A stretch of 64,000 nucleotides of DNA from Massilia antarctica (GCF_015689335.1 NZ_CP065053.1:2542001-2606000), one strand, 5' to 3'; counted from the stretch's first letter, positions 24,821 through 35,116 are shown. Notes: a model not told the origin generated them from the letters alone. A program made the numbers and translations.

Positions 24821-27800
24821 CTAGTCGAACGCCCAGGAATAGAGCACGTCGAGCGCGGTGTTGGTGCCGGTCTGGAACTGCAAGGTGATGCGCGGATTGA
24901 GCTTGTAGCGCAGCTTGACGAGGCTCGATGCGGTCGTCGCTCCCTGCTCGAAACTGAGGTAGGCGCGCGATGAAATCCGCTTGCCGACCGTGACCACGGT
25001 GCTTTCCAGCCCCTTGGCCTGCGACAGGCCCAGTTCATCGACTCCCAGCGAATTGGTCAGGCGCGACTTGAACCCACCGCCGCTGCCCGAGCCGCCCAGC
25101 AGGGCGCTGGCGGCGGCGCTGAGCAAGGCCGCTTCCTTGCCCGAGGTGCCTTCCATCCCATGCCCCAGCATCAGCCATGACAGCTTTTCGCTGTCCGGCA
25201 CCGACGGCTTCGATACCAGCTTGGCCACCGGCGAGAGGGCCGAACCACGTACTTCGACACCGGCTTCGACGTTGGTCTCGGACAGTTGCTCGCCCTCAGG
25301 CCGGCGCCGCAACGCGCGGATGTTCAGTGCCGGGTTGTCGGACGGGCCGCTGAAGGTCAGCACGCCTTGTTCGATATCGAGGTTCTGTCCATAGGCCCTG
25401 TATGTGCCGCTGGTTACGCTGATGGTGCCGTTGATGCGCGGCGGCCGCCCGCCGCTGGTACGCACGCGCAGCGAACCTCCCAGTTCGGCGTCGATACCCA
25501 TGCCGCGCAGGCGGAAGGCGTTGCCCAGGTCGGCCTCCACATCCATCGCCAGCGGCATGCTTGGCTCGCCCTTGACCGCCGGCGTGCCCACGCCGGCCCG
25601 TCCCAGCACGATCACGTCGTCCGACAGGGTAGGGCGGTCTTGCGGCGCCAGTTCGATCAGCGCGCGGTCGGCCTTGAATTTGCCTTCGAGCGAAAAGCGC
25701 TTGGCGTCGCGCACCAAGGTACTCTGGCCGCTGATGACGACAGTGCGGTCGGGACGCGACAGGATTTCAAGCTTGTCGGCCACCAGTTTCAACTGCATGG
25801 TCGCTTCGCCGCCGGCAAAGCGCACCGCGCCGTCGGCCAGCATCGTGCCCTGCACGCCGTCGAAACTGAGTCGCTGCAGCAGCAGCTGGTCGCCCGCCAA
25901 CTGGGCGCGCAACTGGCCGTTACCGAGCTTGACGCCCTGTTCGGCCCAGCGCAGCGCCAGTTTGTCGCCGTTGACGCTGCCGTTCAGGGTCGGCGTGCCG
26001 ACCGTGCCGCCGCCGGTCAGCGCCAACTTCAAGGCGCCGTCCAGTTCCAGCCCCGGCTGGCCGCTGAAGGGGGCCAGCCACGCGATCGAGACCATGTCGG
26101 CATTGGCCGTCATGGTCAGTGGGCTGGCGTTGCCCAGGCGGCCGCCGATCATTTGCGCGGTGGCGTCCACGCTGGCCTGGCCGATCCGGGTGCCATCGAC
26201 CTTGGCCTGCACGCGCAGCGCGCTGTTGGCGACGTCGGCGCGCAGGTCGAGCGTGCGCAGTCCCAGCACCACCGGCACGTCGGCGCCGGCGATGATGTCG
26301 CCGCTCTCGCGGAACACGTGCACCATGCCGTTCAGGGCCGGCGTGGCGCCAGCCGGGGCCTGCATGTCGAGCGACCAGTCGGCGCCCAGCAGCAGGTTGC
26401 CGCCGATCGCCTCGCGCATGCCCGGCGAAAATTGCGCCAGGTAGGTGAGCGGCACGCCGGCGGCCACGCCCTTGCTGGTCCAGTGCGGGCCGTTCTTTTC
26501 CAGCGACTGCACACTCACGCTGCCGTCGGGCAGCTTGATCACGGCATTGCTCATGCTGATCTGCTGCGGTTTGGCCAGGCCGGCCACCCCGGCGCCAGTA
26601 ATGGCCGCGATACGCAGCGGTACGGGCGCCTGCAGCGCGAAAGAGTAGCGGCCCTTGTTCTGGAGCGCCGCCACGGTGCCGCTCCATGCGCTGTTGGCCC
26701 AGCCGCCGCGAACCTCGCCGGCCGCATCAAAACTGTCGCCGCGCGCGTCCAGATGCAGGACGTGGGCGCCGCGCGTGCCGCTCGTTTGCAGGTGCGCGCT
26801 GTCGATGCGGGTGTCGCCGCTGACATACTCGGTGATGGCGATGTCGCTCACCAGCGGATCGTCGGCTCCGCGCCCGCTGCCAAGGCTGGCGCTGGCGCGC
26901 AGGGTCTTGACCTGGTGCTTGCCGAGCACCTTGAGGTTCTGGCCTTCCAGCGCGGCGCTGACGGCCGGCGCGGCCAGGGTGCCCGAGACGGTGCCGCCGC
27001 CTTTGAGCACGCCGCCGTAGTCGGGACCGAGTGCCGCCAGTTGCGGCGCGTCGATGCGCCAGTCAAGCTTGTCGGCCACCAGGCCGAAGCTGCCCTTGGC
27101 GGCGACGATGTTCGGGCCCACATGCAGGTCGACGTCGGCGTTGGAGACGTGCTTCGCGTCCGCCGCCAGTTTGGCGTAGCCCCAGAAGGGCGCATTGGCC
27201 AGGGTCGAGGGCTGCAGCGCCAGATTCAGGTTGCCGCGCCAGTCGGCTCCGGAGCGGCCGGCAGTGTCGAAGGTGCCGTTGATGCTGCCCGCCAGCGGCG
27301 AGCCGAAGGCGCCCGGATTGAAGCGCTGCGCCGTGCCGGCCGCCTTGACGTCGACCGCGCCGCCGTCGAGCCATGCCTCGCCGCTGGCGTGCAGCAGGCT
27401 GTTATTGGCCTTGCGCGCCGCCGCCACCCAGCCGAGGCCAGTCGCATCGGCCTCGAAGGTGGTGCGCGGCGCCTGCATGGTGCCGGTGACGACGCCGTTG
27501 GCGGCCAGCGCGCCGTACAAATCGCTGCGCGCGGCCGCCAGATCGGTGGCGTTGACTCTCCACGTGAGTTTTTCGCCGGGCGCCCCGAAACTGCCTTTCA
27601 ATTGCGCCGTGTTGTTTCCCAGCGCGAGGGTGGCATCCACAGCGCTGATGTGCGCGGCGTCGGCATTGAGCTTGCCCTTGCCCGACAGCGGCTGGTCGAA
27701 CAGGCGGCTTGGCCGTAGCGCAAAATCGGCCGCCACTTTCCATGCCGGCGACAGCAGGCCGGCGGCGTTGATATCGGCATTGATGTCGGCCTTCGGCAAG

Positions 27801-29221
27801 TCGCCGAAGGCGGCCGGGTTGAACTTGACGGCGCTGGCGCTGACCTTGAATTCGCGCTTGCCGGCCAGGTTGGCGCTGCCGGAGAGGCCCACGCTGCTGC
27901 CGCCGGCGGCCAGGCGCGCCTGTTGCACGGTCAGCACGTTGTCGGCCAGGGTGGCTTTCGCTTCCAGGCGCATGCCCGCTTCCACCAGTTTGGTGGTGAA
28001 GGTCTGGGTGTTGCCGGCGTTGGCGACCGTGATGTCGCCGGCGATCTTGGTCGACTTCATGCGGCTGTGGATGCGCTTGATGTCGATGCCGTCGGTGTGC
28101 AGCGCAAAGCTGGCGCTGCCGATGCCTTTGTCGGTGGCGCTGCGCGCCACCGTGCCGTTGCCGGTGAATTTGCCGGCTTCGCCCAGGTCGATCAGCACCG
28201 CGCCGATGTCCAGCGCCGACAGATTGCCTTTCAGTTCGCCGCGCATGGAGCGCAGCGGCAGGCGTTGCAGGTCGATCGGGCCGGTCGCGCCGGCGTTCTC
28301 GATCGCGACCTTGCCGGCGATATTGCGGTTCGCTTCGATGCGTGCCGTGATCGCCAGCGACAAATCGGCCTTGGGCAGTTCGGGATTGAAAAAGCCGGGG
28401 TCGATGTTCTTGCCATGGATGGTCATGGCGCGCAGCGGGATCGGGTCGAACGGCGCCAAGGTGAATTTGGCGTCGCCCTGGGCCTTGCCCGAGACGGCGC
28501 TGGCGTCGAGCTGGGTGGTTTCCAGGTCGCCGCCCACGCCCAGGGTGATCTGCGCCGGCTGCTGGCCGGCCGCTACCACGAGCTGGGTCAGGCTGGCCTT
28601 GCCGGCCAGCTTGAACGGCTTGCCGGTGCCGATGCTGGCGTCGGCCATGGCCTTGCCCCACGGGGTCATCGCGCTGGCTTTGCGCAAAGCCCATTTTTGC
28701 TGGTCTCCCAGCAGTTCGAAGCGCACGTCGGTGATCACCGTTTCGGCGCCCGCAACGGCCGCATTGGTCAGGATGACTTTGGACAGGCGCGCATCGTCGA
28801 CTTCGAGCTTGAAGGGCGGCGCGAGTTTGGCCGGCATCTTGGCCGGTTCGCCTTCGCGCAGGGTATTCATGCGCAGGATGGCCACGTGCAGCTTGTTGAT
28901 CGCCACGCCGCGGCTCAGGTACTGGAAGGGCGACCAGTCGATGTCGATATTCTCGGCGGTGACGACCTTTTCCGGGGTGCGGTAGACGACTTTATCGAGG
29001 TGCATGGCGCCGTACAGCGAGCCTTTCACGCCGGTGACGACGATGCTGCCGCCGCTGGCGTTGGCCGCGCGCTGGACCAGCATTTGCAGGGTCGTTTCGC
29101 GTCCCAGGTACCAGTAGGCGCCGCCCAGCAGGGCGCCGCTGACGACGACGCCGATGGCGACGCGGCGCGGCCAGCGGCGCTGGCGTGGCGGCGGGGTGGT
29201 AGGGGTATCGGCGGTAGTCAT
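24821..29221 (-). CDS. tamB: Translocation and assembly module subunit TamB
   Basis: 1466 residues. An N-terminal membrane anchor (~20-40; RVAIGVVVSGALLGGAYWYL) is followed by a very long repetitive beta region (AsmA/TamB-like lipid groove) and the C-terminal DUF490 domain. The domain ends near residue 1466 with TLQFQTGTNTALDVLYSWAFD minus its last residue. Known role: TamB spans the periplasm and works with TamA in outer-membrane protein assembly and phospholipid transport. The start ATG at 29221 overlaps the tamA stop (TGATG). An upstream in-frame extension to 29407 lies inside tamA and is rejected. Confidence 0.95.
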   Translation of the reverse strand: MTTADTPTTPPPRQRRWPRRVAIGVVVSGALLGGAYWYLGRETTLQMLVQRAANASGGSIVVTGVKGSLYGAMHLDKVVYRTPEKVVTAENIDIDWSPFQYLSRGVAINKLHVAILRMNTLREGEPAKMPAKLAPPFKLEVDDARLSKVILTNAAVAGAETVITDVRFELLGDQQKWALRKASAMTPWGKAMADASIGTGKPFKLAGKASLTQLVVAAGQQPAQITLGVGGDLETTQLDASAVSGKAQGDAKFTLAPFDPIPLRAMTIHGKNIDPGFFNPELPKADLSLAITARIEANRNIAGKVAIENAGATGPIDLQRLPLRSMRGELKGNLSALDIGAVLIDLGEAGKFTGNGTVARSATDKGIGSASFALHTDGIDIKRIHSRMKSTKIAGDITVANAGNTQTFTTKLVEAGMRLEAKATLADNVLTVQQARLAAGGSSVGLSGSANLAGKREFKVSASAVKFNPAAFGDLPKADINADINAAGLLSPAWKVAADFALRPSRLFDQPLSGKGKLNADAAHISAVDATLALGNNTAQLKGSFGAPGEKLTWRVNATDLAAARSDLYGALAANGVVTGTMQAPRTTFEADATGLGWVAAARKANNSLLHASGEAWLDGGAVDVKAAGTAQRFNPGAFGSPLAGSINGTFDTAGRSGADWRGNLNLALQPSTLANAPFWGYAKLAADAKHVSNADVDLHVGPNIVAAKGSFGLVADKLDWRIDAPQLAALGPDYGGVLKGGGTVSGTLAAPAVSAALEGQNLKVLGKHQVKTLRASASLGSGRGADDPLVSDIAITEYVSGDTRIDSAHLQTSGTRGAHVLHLDARGDSFDAAGEVRGGWANSAWSGTVAALQNKGRYSFALQAPVPLRIAAITGAGVAGLAKPQQISMSNAVIKLPDGSVSVQSLEKNGPHWTSKGVAAGVPLTYLAQFSPGMREAIGGNLLLGADWSLDMQAPAGATPALNGMVHVFRESGDIIAGADVPVVLGLRTLDLRADVANSALRVQAKVDGTRIGQASVDATAQMIGGRLGNASPLTMTANADMVSIAWLAPFSGQPGLELDGALKLALTGGGTVGTPTLNGSVNGDKLALRWAEQGVKLGNGQLRAQLAGDQLLLQRLSFDGVQGTMLADGAVRFAGGEATMQLKLVADKLEILSRPDRTVVISGQSTLVRDAKRFSLEGKFKADRALIELAPQDRPTLSDDVIVLGRAGVGTPAVKGEPSMPLAMDVEADLGNAFRLRGMGIDAELGGSLRVRTSGGRPPRINGTISVTSGTYRAYGQNLDIEQGVLTFSGPSDNPALNIRALRRRPEGEQLSETNVEAGVEVRGSALSPVAKLVSKPSVPDSEKLSWLMLGHGMEGTSGKEAALLSAAASALLGGSGSGGGFKSRLTNSLGVDELGLSQAKGLESTVVTVGKRISSRAYLSFEQGATTASSLVKLRYKLNPRITLQFQTGTNTALDVLYSWAFD

Positions 29222-31110
29222 CAGAATGTAAAGCCCAGTGAGAAGTGCAGGCGCGCTTTTTTGAGCGCTTGTCCGTAGGCGAGGTCGACGTTGATCGGGC
29301 CGACCGGGCTGCGCCAGCGCGCCCCGATGCCATAGCCCGATTCCGGTTTCAGGTCGCTGATTTTGTCGGCGGCGTTGCCGGCGTCGTAGAAAAAGGCCAC
29401 GCCCCACGGCGGCTTGAACCAGTACTGGTATTCGACGCTGCCGACCAGCAGGTAGCGCCCGCCGACGATGGCGTCGCCCTCGCGCACGCCCAGTTCCTGG
29501 TAGCCGTAGCCGCGCACCGACTGGTCGCCGCCGGCGCGGAACAGGAAGGTCGACGGCACGCCGGCTTTATGGCTCGATCCAAGCACGCCGGCTTCGCCGC
29601 GCACGATCAGGTTGGTCGACGGTCCGAGCGGACGGTAATTGATGAAGCGCGTGCTGGCGCGCAAGAAGCGCTGGTCGGTCAGCAGCGGCAGCACGGCGCC
29701 GCCGAACTGCGCGTTGAGCACATAGCCGCGCGTGGGCAGCACCAGGTTGTCGAGCGCGCGCTTGGTCCAGCTGAAGGTCAGCGGCACGCTGTTGCTGCGC
29801 CGCGTTTCGATGCCTTCGACCAGGCGCCGCTCGCTCAGGTATTCCAGGGTCAGGCTGCGTTCGAGCAGCGGCGAGCCCCAGGCGCGCCGGCCGGCCACGG
29901 TGGCGACGTTGGTCACTTCGCCGCGCAGGTCGGTGCGCTCGAAACCGGCGCCGAAGCTGTCGCTGTAGCCTTTTTCGGTGGTCGGGAAATAGAAGTCGGC
30001 GCGCGCGGTCTGGCGCTTCTGCTCCGTGATCAGGTTACTTTTCATGCGCAGGCCGAGCACATCGAGGTCGTCGTAATTGAGCTGGGCGCGCGCGCCGGTG
30101 TTGGTCGAATAACCGAGGCCGACGTCGACGTTTTTCTGCTTGTTCTCGGTCACGCGTACCAGCACCGGCAGGATCGCCGGGTTGGCCACGGGCGGGCGCG
30201 GGATGGCTTTCTGGTCGTCGCCCATGGCGTCGATGTCTTCCGATAGCGCGGCCGACATGTCGGCGCTTACTTCGACGGTGCTGAAGTAGCCGGTGTCCTG
30301 CAGGCGCGCCTGGTAGGCTTGCAGGGCCGCTTCGTTGTATTCCTGGCCGGGGCGGATGCGATTGAGGTTGCTGACGATGGTGCGCGAATAGCGCTTCAAG
30401 CCTTCGACGTGCAGTTCGCCAAAGCGCGCTTCGGGACCGCTGTCGAGGACCACCTTGAGCAGGGCGCGGTGCATGTCGGGGTCGACGATGGCGCTCGATT
30501 CAACTAGCTGGGCGCGCGGATAGCGCGCCATCATCACCTGGCGCAGCAGGTTGCGCTTGGCGCCTTCCCAGTCGGCCTGGCGGAACCGGCGGCCCACCGG
30601 CATGCCCCAGTGGTTGCGCAGGTCGGCCGAATCGTACGGTTTGGAGTCGGCGCCGACCGGCTCGAAGCCCTTGAGCACCAGATCCACGTCGCCCACCAGC
30701 ACCGGCTGGCCCGGGTCGACCGTGATGCGCGCGACGGGCTTACCGCCGCTGGTGTCCAGGCCCGCGCTGACCTTGGGCGAATAATAGCCTTCGGTGGCGA
30801 TCAGGGTTTTAGCTTGCTCGGGCGCGGCCTTGACCAGGCGCTGCAACTGGACGAGGTCGAGGCGCGGGTTGCCTTGCCAGCGCACCAGGTCGAGATTTTC
30901 TTCGAGCAGGTCGTCGAGCGGGCCGGGAGCGTCTACCTTGACCGAGTAATCGATGCCGCGCGCGGCGGCTTGTTGCGGGGCGGCTGGCGGCTCTTGCGCC
31001 AGCGCCGTTGCCGCCGGGGCCGCAAGGCACACGGTCACGGCGATTTGTGCCAAAATTCGTCGCTGGCGCGGCGTCCGGGCTATTGTTTTGTCTGGTGTTG
31101 CGGGAAACAT
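29221..31110 (-). CDS. tamA: Autotransporter assembly complex protein TamA
   Basis: 629 residues with a signal peptide (AQIAVTVCLAAPAATALAQE). Periplasmic POTRA-type domains (~45-275) are followed by a BamA-like 16-strand barrel (~290-629), whose L6 motif appears as VRGYGYQELG. The barrel ends in a C-terminal phenylalanine (LHFSLGFTF), the usual outer-membrane insertion signal. Known role: Omp85-family partner of TamB. The start ATG at 31110 is preferred (GGAG nearby); ATG 31140 is in frame. It is the first gene of the tamA-tamB operon and is divergent from queC. Confidence 0.95.
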   Translation of the reverse strand: MFPATPDKTIARTPRQRRILAQIAVTVCLAAPAATALAQEPPAAPQQAAARGIDYSVKVDAPGPLDDLLEENLDLVRWQGNPRLDLVQLQRLVKAAPEQAKTLIATEGYYSPKVSAGLDTSGGKPVARITVDPGQPVLVGDVDLVLKGFEPVGADSKPYDSADLRNHWGMPVGRRFRQADWEGAKRNLLRQVMMARYPRAQLVESSAIVDPDMHRALLKVVLDSGPEARFGELHVEGLKRYSRTIVSNLNRIRPGQEYNEAALQAYQARLQDTGYFSTVEVSADMSAALSEDIDAMGDDQKAIPRPPVANPAILPVLVRVTENKQKNVDVGLGYSTNTGARAQLNYDDLDVLGLRMKSNLITEQKRQTARADFYFPTTEKGYSDSFGAGFERTDLRGEVTNVATVAGRRAWGSPLLERSLTLEYLSERRLVEGIETRRSNSVPLTFSWTKRALDNLVLPTRGYVLNAQFGGAVLPLLTDQRFLRASTRFINYRPLGPSTNLIVRGEAGVLGSSHKAGVPSTFLFRAGGDQSVRGYGYQELGVREGDAIVGGRYLLVGSVEYQYWFKPPWGVAFFYDAGNAADKISDLKPESGYGIGARWRSPVGPINVDLAYGQALKKARLHFSLGFTF

Positions 31111-31194
31111 GGCGCTCCATTCGGGAAAATGCTGAGGCATCTTACCGGATCGGACGACATGATGGCGAACGTCTAATGATTTGGAAAATACACT

Positions 31195-31899
31195 ATGCAA
31201 GAAGCTGACGGCGCACTGGTTTTGTTTAGCGGCGGACAAGACTCCGCCACCTGCCTGGCCTGGGCGCTGGAGCGCTATGCGCGCGTCGAAACCATCGGCT
31301 TCGACTACGGCCAGCGGCATGCGATCGAACTGACGGTGCGCCCCACGGTGCTGGCGAAAATGCGCGCCTTGAAGGGTGAATGGGATGCGCGCCTGGGCGA
31401 GGATCACATGGTCGACCTGTCCCTGATCGGCAAGATCTCGGACACCGCCATGACCAGCAACGTGGCCATCGAGATGCAGGCCAACGGGCTGCCCAATACC
31501 TTTGTACCGGGGCGCAACCTGTTGTTCATGACCGTGGCCGCCACCGTGGCTTACCGGCGTGGCTTGAATGTGCTGGTCGGCGGCATGTGCGAAACCGATT
31601 TTTCCGGCTATCCGGACTGCCGCGACGACACCATGAAGGCGCTGCAGGTCGCGCTCAACCTGGGCATGGCCACGCGCCTGAAGCTGGAAACGCCGCTGAT
31701 GTGGATCGACAAGAAGCAGACCTGGCAGCTGGCGCACGCCGCCGGCGGCGAGGCCCTGGTCGACCTGATCCGGGAAGATACCCACACCTGCTACCTGGGC
31801 GAGCGCGGCGCGCTGCACGCCTGGGGCTACGGTTGCGGCACCTGCCCGGCCTGCGCCCTGCGCGCGCGCGGCTACCTGCAATACGTGCGCGCCGCCTGA
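31195..31899 (+). CDS. queC: 7-cyano-7-deazaguanine synthase QueC
   Basis: 234 residues, a normal QueC length. The ATP-pyrophosphatase loop is [12 protein letters not shown] at the N-terminus; GFDYGQRH and [11 protein letters not shown] are family blocks. The zinc site at the C-terminus is CYLGER then [14 protein letters not shown]. Role: converts 7-carboxy-7-deazaguanine plus ammonia to preQ0 in queuosine biosynthesis, in the cytoplasm. No other que gene is in the window and no preQ1 riboswitch was recognised upstream. The gene is divergent from tamA, 84 bp away. Confidence 0.96.
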   Translation: MQEADGALVLFSGGQDSATCLAWALERYARVETIGFDYGQRHAIELTVRPTVLAKMRALKGEWDARLGEDHMVDLSLIGKISDTAMTSNVAIEMQANGLPNTFVPGRNLLFMTVAATVAYRRGLNVLVGGMCETDFSGYPDCRDDTMKALQVALNLGMATRLKLETPLMWIDKKQTWQLAHAAGGEALVDLIREDTHTCYLGERGALHAWGYGCGTCPACALRARGYLQYVRAA

Positions 31900-31934
31900 A
31901 CGCCGGCGGCGCGCCCGCCTGCTACCAGCCGCGC

Positions 31935-32378
31935 TTGTTCCAGGTGACGGGGCGCATCGGGCGGGTGCGCTACTTTGCGTACTCGATCGCGCCGGTCCTG
32001 CTCAATCTCGGCGTGTGGGTGTGCGTGGCTCAGGGCTGGCTGACGGTGCCAGCGAACCTGGGTTCGCTGTCGCTGCTGCTGACCGTGGCGATGCTGGCCG
32101 TGATTGCGTCGCGCCGCCTGCGCGATATCGGCTGGCCGTGGTGGCTGGCCGCGCTGCTGTTCGTGCCGTCATTGATGTCGGCGTTTGTACCGATGTTTGG
32201 CGCGCTGCAATTGCTGCCTGCGCTGATGTCCACCGCGCTCTCCCTCATCCCCGGCAGCAAGCTGGCCAACCGGGACGGCGCCCCGCCGTGCCCCAACACC
32301 CGCCTGACGGTGGCCGCCGCCTGCCTGTGGATCGTGTTGTCTGGCGCCTCTCTATGGGTGGTACTGTCGCTGCGCTAG
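31935..32378 (+). CDS. DUF805-family inner-membrane protein (start uncertain)
   Basis: About 147 residues from a TTG at 31935; a GTG at 31944 is also possible. No ribosome site is evident for either, and the same frame stays open far into queC. The opening FQVTGRIGRVRYFAYSIAP is the DUF805 signature, followed by about four membrane helices and the motif ASRRLRDIGWPWW. Function of the family is unknown. It begins 36 bp after queC and is probably co-transcribed with it. Confidence 0.68.
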   Translation: MFQVTGRIGRVRYFAYSIAPVLLNLGVWVCVAQGWLTVPANLGSLSLLLTVAMLAVIASRRLRDIGWPWWLAALLFVPSLMSAFVPMFGALQLLPALMSTALSLIPGSKLANRDGAPPCPNTRLTVAAACLWIVLSGASLWVVLSLR

Positions 32379-32452
32379 GGCAGGTAAGGCACAGGAAGTG
32401 TGGCAAATCGACCAATGTGACGCGCAGCCTGTATTTATTGCCCCGCGACCGG

Positions 32453-32479
32453 TTGATGATGGTTCTTCAGTGCAATAAT
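32453..32479 (+). promoter_or_regulatory. Candidate promoter of the lipoprotein gene
   Basis: TTGATG, 15-bp gap, then an extended -10 TGCAATAAT, about 85 bp before the lipoprotein start. The spacing is short, so confidence is low. Confidence 0.4.
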
Positions 32480-32564
32480 GGAAGTCGGACGGGGCGCGCC
32501 GCCGCGCCCGATACCCATCCCGTCACACTCCATCTCCATCCAGCCCCTCTATGAGCTCATCAAT

Positions 32565-33440
32565 ATGAAAATTCCCTACCTTTTCTCCCCTGCGTTGCGC
32601 GGCCTGGCGGCCAGCGCCGCCATGCTCGGCATGCTGAGCGGTTGCCTGAATGCTCCGATGGTCGATACCAGCAAATACAGCGCGCCCAAGTCGGTGGTGA
32701 TCGACGATTTCCCCGATATGAAAGCGGCCGCCGTGATCGGCGTGGTGGTGCCCAAGTCGTACGCCTTCCCGGGCTTTCATTTTTCGCGCAATGCCGATTT
32801 TTTCTACATGGACGATGAGCTCGACGAGTTGCCGGCCGACGCGCCCCCGATGTTCAAGTACCAGAGCGCCGGCTTGCTGGACGGGCTGATCGTGGGCATG
32901 GTGGCCGGCTCCGAAGCGGCGACCCAGAAACGCGCCGAAGGTTTCCATGGCGCCGTTCTGGCGCGCCTTCCGGACTTCGACATGCGCAAGGACTTTCTCG
33001 CCAGCCTGCGCAAGTCGCTTGAAGCGCAGGGCATCGCGGTGACGATCGCGCAATCCGGACGGCGCAACTATCCGCGCCATCGCTGGGCCGCCGCTGATGC
33101 GGACGGCAACAAGTATCCGCTCGGTCCGCTGGCTTCCTCGCCCGCGGTCGACGCCGACCTGCTGGTGCAGGTCAGCCCGGTTGCGTTTTACATGGCGCCG
33201 GGCGGCTTGAACGCGTACCGGCGCAATGTCACGCTCGGGGTCGCCCTGTACAACGGCCGCACCAAGCAATTCCTCGGCCGCCAGACCCTGGAGTTCAGCA
33301 ACAGCGGCTTCAGTTACCAGTACATGAAGTTCGATACCCTGGTCGCCGACATTCCCGTGGCCGCTCCGGCGCTGCGCGACGCCGTGCTGTCGCTGGTGCC
33401 GCAACTGGTCGACTTGATCAACGCGCGCCCCGTCAAGTAA
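32565..33440 (+). CDS. Lipoprotein of unknown function
   Basis: 291 residues from the ATG at 32565, with a lipoprotein signal ending LSGC (Cys27). The mature part is mixed alpha/beta and contains DADLLVQVSPVAFYMAPGG, then a closing helix LRDAVLSLVPQLVDLINA. No recognised domain. A longer frame from 32478 would precede the signal peptide and is rejected. A strong hairpin follows before the convergent gene. Confidence 0.78.
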   Translation: MKIPYLFSPALRGLAASAAMLGMLSGCLNAPMVDTSKYSAPKSVVIDDFPDMKAAAVIGVVVPKSYAFPGFHFSRNADFFYMDDELDELPADAPPMFKYQSAGLLDGLIVGMVAGSEAATQKRAEGFHGAVLARLPDFDMRKDFLASLRKSLEAQGIAVTIAQSGRRNYPRHRWAAADADGNKYPLGPLASSPAVDADLLVQVSPVAFYMAPGGLNAYRRNVTLGVALYNGRTKQFLGRQTLEFSNSGFSYQYMKFDTLVADIPVAAPALRDAVLSLVPQLVDLINARPVK

Positions 33441-33449
33441 GTGCCAGCG

Positions 33450-33483
33450 CCCGGGCCGCTCCGGCAAGCGCCGGCGGCCCGGG
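33450..33483. terminator. Strong bidirectional hairpin
   Basis: Stem CCCGGGCCG/CGGCCCGGG with an inner stem CCGGC/GCCGG and loop AAGC lies in the 53-bp gap between two convergent genes. No T-run on either strand. Confidence 0.6.
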
Positions 33484-33493
33484 TGCCGCTGCG

Positions 33494-35116
33494 TCAGGGC
33501 ATGCGCACGAAGTTGTGGTATTCCGTACTCCAGCTCAAGCCATTGTCGGTGGAGCGGCGAATCGTGTAGAAGTCGCGCTCCTTGCCATAGGTGAGCATGG
33601 CGCCCGAGGGCAGGATGTCCAGTGTGCCGCCCGGGAATTGACCGACCTGCGTCCATTTGCGGCCCAGGTCGCCGCTGGTATGCAGGATCGGACCGGCCGA
33701 CAGGTCGCCCGGCAGCGGCGCGCTGGGGACCCACAGAGCGGCATCGCCCGATTGCAGGGGCACCCCGGCGTTGCGCGGCGTGGGCACTTCCTGCCAGCTC
33801 AGGCCCTCGTCCTTGCTGATATAGGAGCCCCCGAACATCTTGCCGCGCACGCCGATGGTGCCGTTCGGACTGGCCTGGGCCGCCGCCACTTTCATCCCTT
33901 GCGGCATCTTGCGCGTGACCCACTGGACGCTCGCGTAGTCCAGCACATGCAGGCTCTCGTCGACCGCGAAGCCGAATCCGCGCTCCGTGCGCCACGGCCA
34001 GAAGCCCGACTGGCCCCACCAAAAATCCTTCTTCAGCGGTACGCTGGCCACCCGCTTCCAATTGCCGCCTTCGATGTCCCGGGCGTGGAAGATGCTCACC
34101 TGCTCATCGCTGTGCAAGGTGATATACCAGCCGGCGCGCTCGTTGCCCGCCACATAGATCAAGTTGCCGCGTGGCAGGTTGCCGGGGTCGACCGGGGTCA
34201 AGGTGGTGGCGCCCGGCGCCAGCCGCACGATGGTGTTCGCTTCGCCGACGCCGATCAGGGTGGCGTTGGGCAGCGCGACCGGCAGCACGCACGCCAGGGA
34301 ATTGATGTCCGTGCCACGGACGGCGGTCCATTTGCCCTCCGTCGAGCGCAGCAGCACCGTGCCCATTTTGGCGGCGGCGGCGATGCGTCCGTCCGGATAC
34401 TCGCTGAAGCAACCGGCGCCGACGGGGCGGCGCAGCGCGATCGCTTCGGCGAAGTCGTCGCGCAGGGGCGGCGTGGTCCAGCCGGGCGCCGCGTTCTGGC
34501 CCAGCAAGCGGGCGTGCGGCGGCGATTTGCGCTCGAGCAGCTGGCGATTGTCGCTCAGCAGCGCGCTGCGGCCAATGATTGTCATTTTGTTGAGCGGAGT
34601 AATCACCGTGCGGCCCAGATCCACCGTTTGCCCGGGCCGGACCGTGAACATGCCGAACAGGTCGAGGTCACGGGAACCGATGGTGGGCGTGATGGTTCGG
34701 TTGACGGTGAGCTTCCAGCCCAGCAAACGGTCGACCGTCTCGACCTGGTAGGACTTCATTGTCACTTGCACCATCTGGTAATCGCCTGCCGGCAGCACCC
34801 CGACAAACACCGCGCTGTCGAAGGCCAGCGCGGGTGCGACCTGGAGGAGCTCGAAGATGTTCTCGCCGCTATCGTCCGGCGCGGACTGGCTCTCACCGGC
34901 CCCGCCGAGGCGGCGCATGCGAACCGACGTCATGTCCAGCACCGCCACCATATTCGTGCTCACGCTGACCACCACCGTCCCTTCGTCCGCCTTGGGCGCG
35001 CGCGCGAGCGGATCGTCGGCGCGGGTCAGGTGGTTGAAGGCGGCGCTGGGGCCGGAGGCCAGCAGCAGGAGCAAGCCGGTTAGCAGCGCGCAGGCTGGTT
35101 TGAACGGGAGAGGCAT
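33494..35116 (-). CDS. Exported protein with BNR/propeller-like repeats
   Basis: 540 residues from the ATG at 35116, with a signal peptide (ALLTGLLLLLASGPSAA). The N-terminal ~150 residues look like a beta-sandwich (TVVVSVSTNMVAVLDM); the rest is a probable beta-propeller with Asp-box repeats (SKDEGLSWQEV, STDNGLSWSTEY). Such propellers are found in sialidases and many surface proteins, but no sialidase catalytic set was recognised. It is divergent from the LodA-like gene across ~370 bp; a link is unproven. Alternative start: TTG at 35134. Confidence 0.72.
   Translation of the reverse strand: MPLPFKPACALLTGLLLLLASGPSAAFNHLTRADDPLARAPKADEGTVVVSVSTNMVAVLDMTSVRMRRLGGAGESQSAPDDSGENIFELLQVAPALAFDSAVFVGVLPAGDYQMVQVTMKSYQVETVDRLLGWKLTVNRTITPTIGSRDLDLFGMFTVRPGQTVDLGRTVITPLNKMTIIGRSALLSDNRQLLERKSPPHARLLGQNAAPGWTTPPLRDDFAEAIALRRPVGAGCFSEYPDGRIAAAAKMGTVLLRSTEGKWTAVRGTDINSLACVLPVALPNATLIGVGEANTIVRLAPGATTLTPVDPGNLPRGNLIYVAGNERAGWYITLHSDEQVSIFHARDIEGGNWKRVASVPLKKDFWWGQSGFWPWRTERGFGFAVDESLHVLDYASVQWVTRKMPQGMKVAAAQASPNGTIGVRGKMFGGSYISKDEGLSWQEVPTPRNAGVPLQSGDAALWVPSAPLPGDLSAGPILHTSGDLGRKWTQVGQFPGGTLDILPSGAMLTYGKERDFYTIRRSTDNGLSWSTEYHNFVRMP

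Noticed and set aside
25286..27718. 810-codon open frame on the plus strand
   Set aside because: Antisense to tamB, with shadow-type composition.
31111..31194. preQ1 riboswitch before queC
   Set aside because: The gap is only 84 bp and shared with tamA; no recognisable aptamer pattern.
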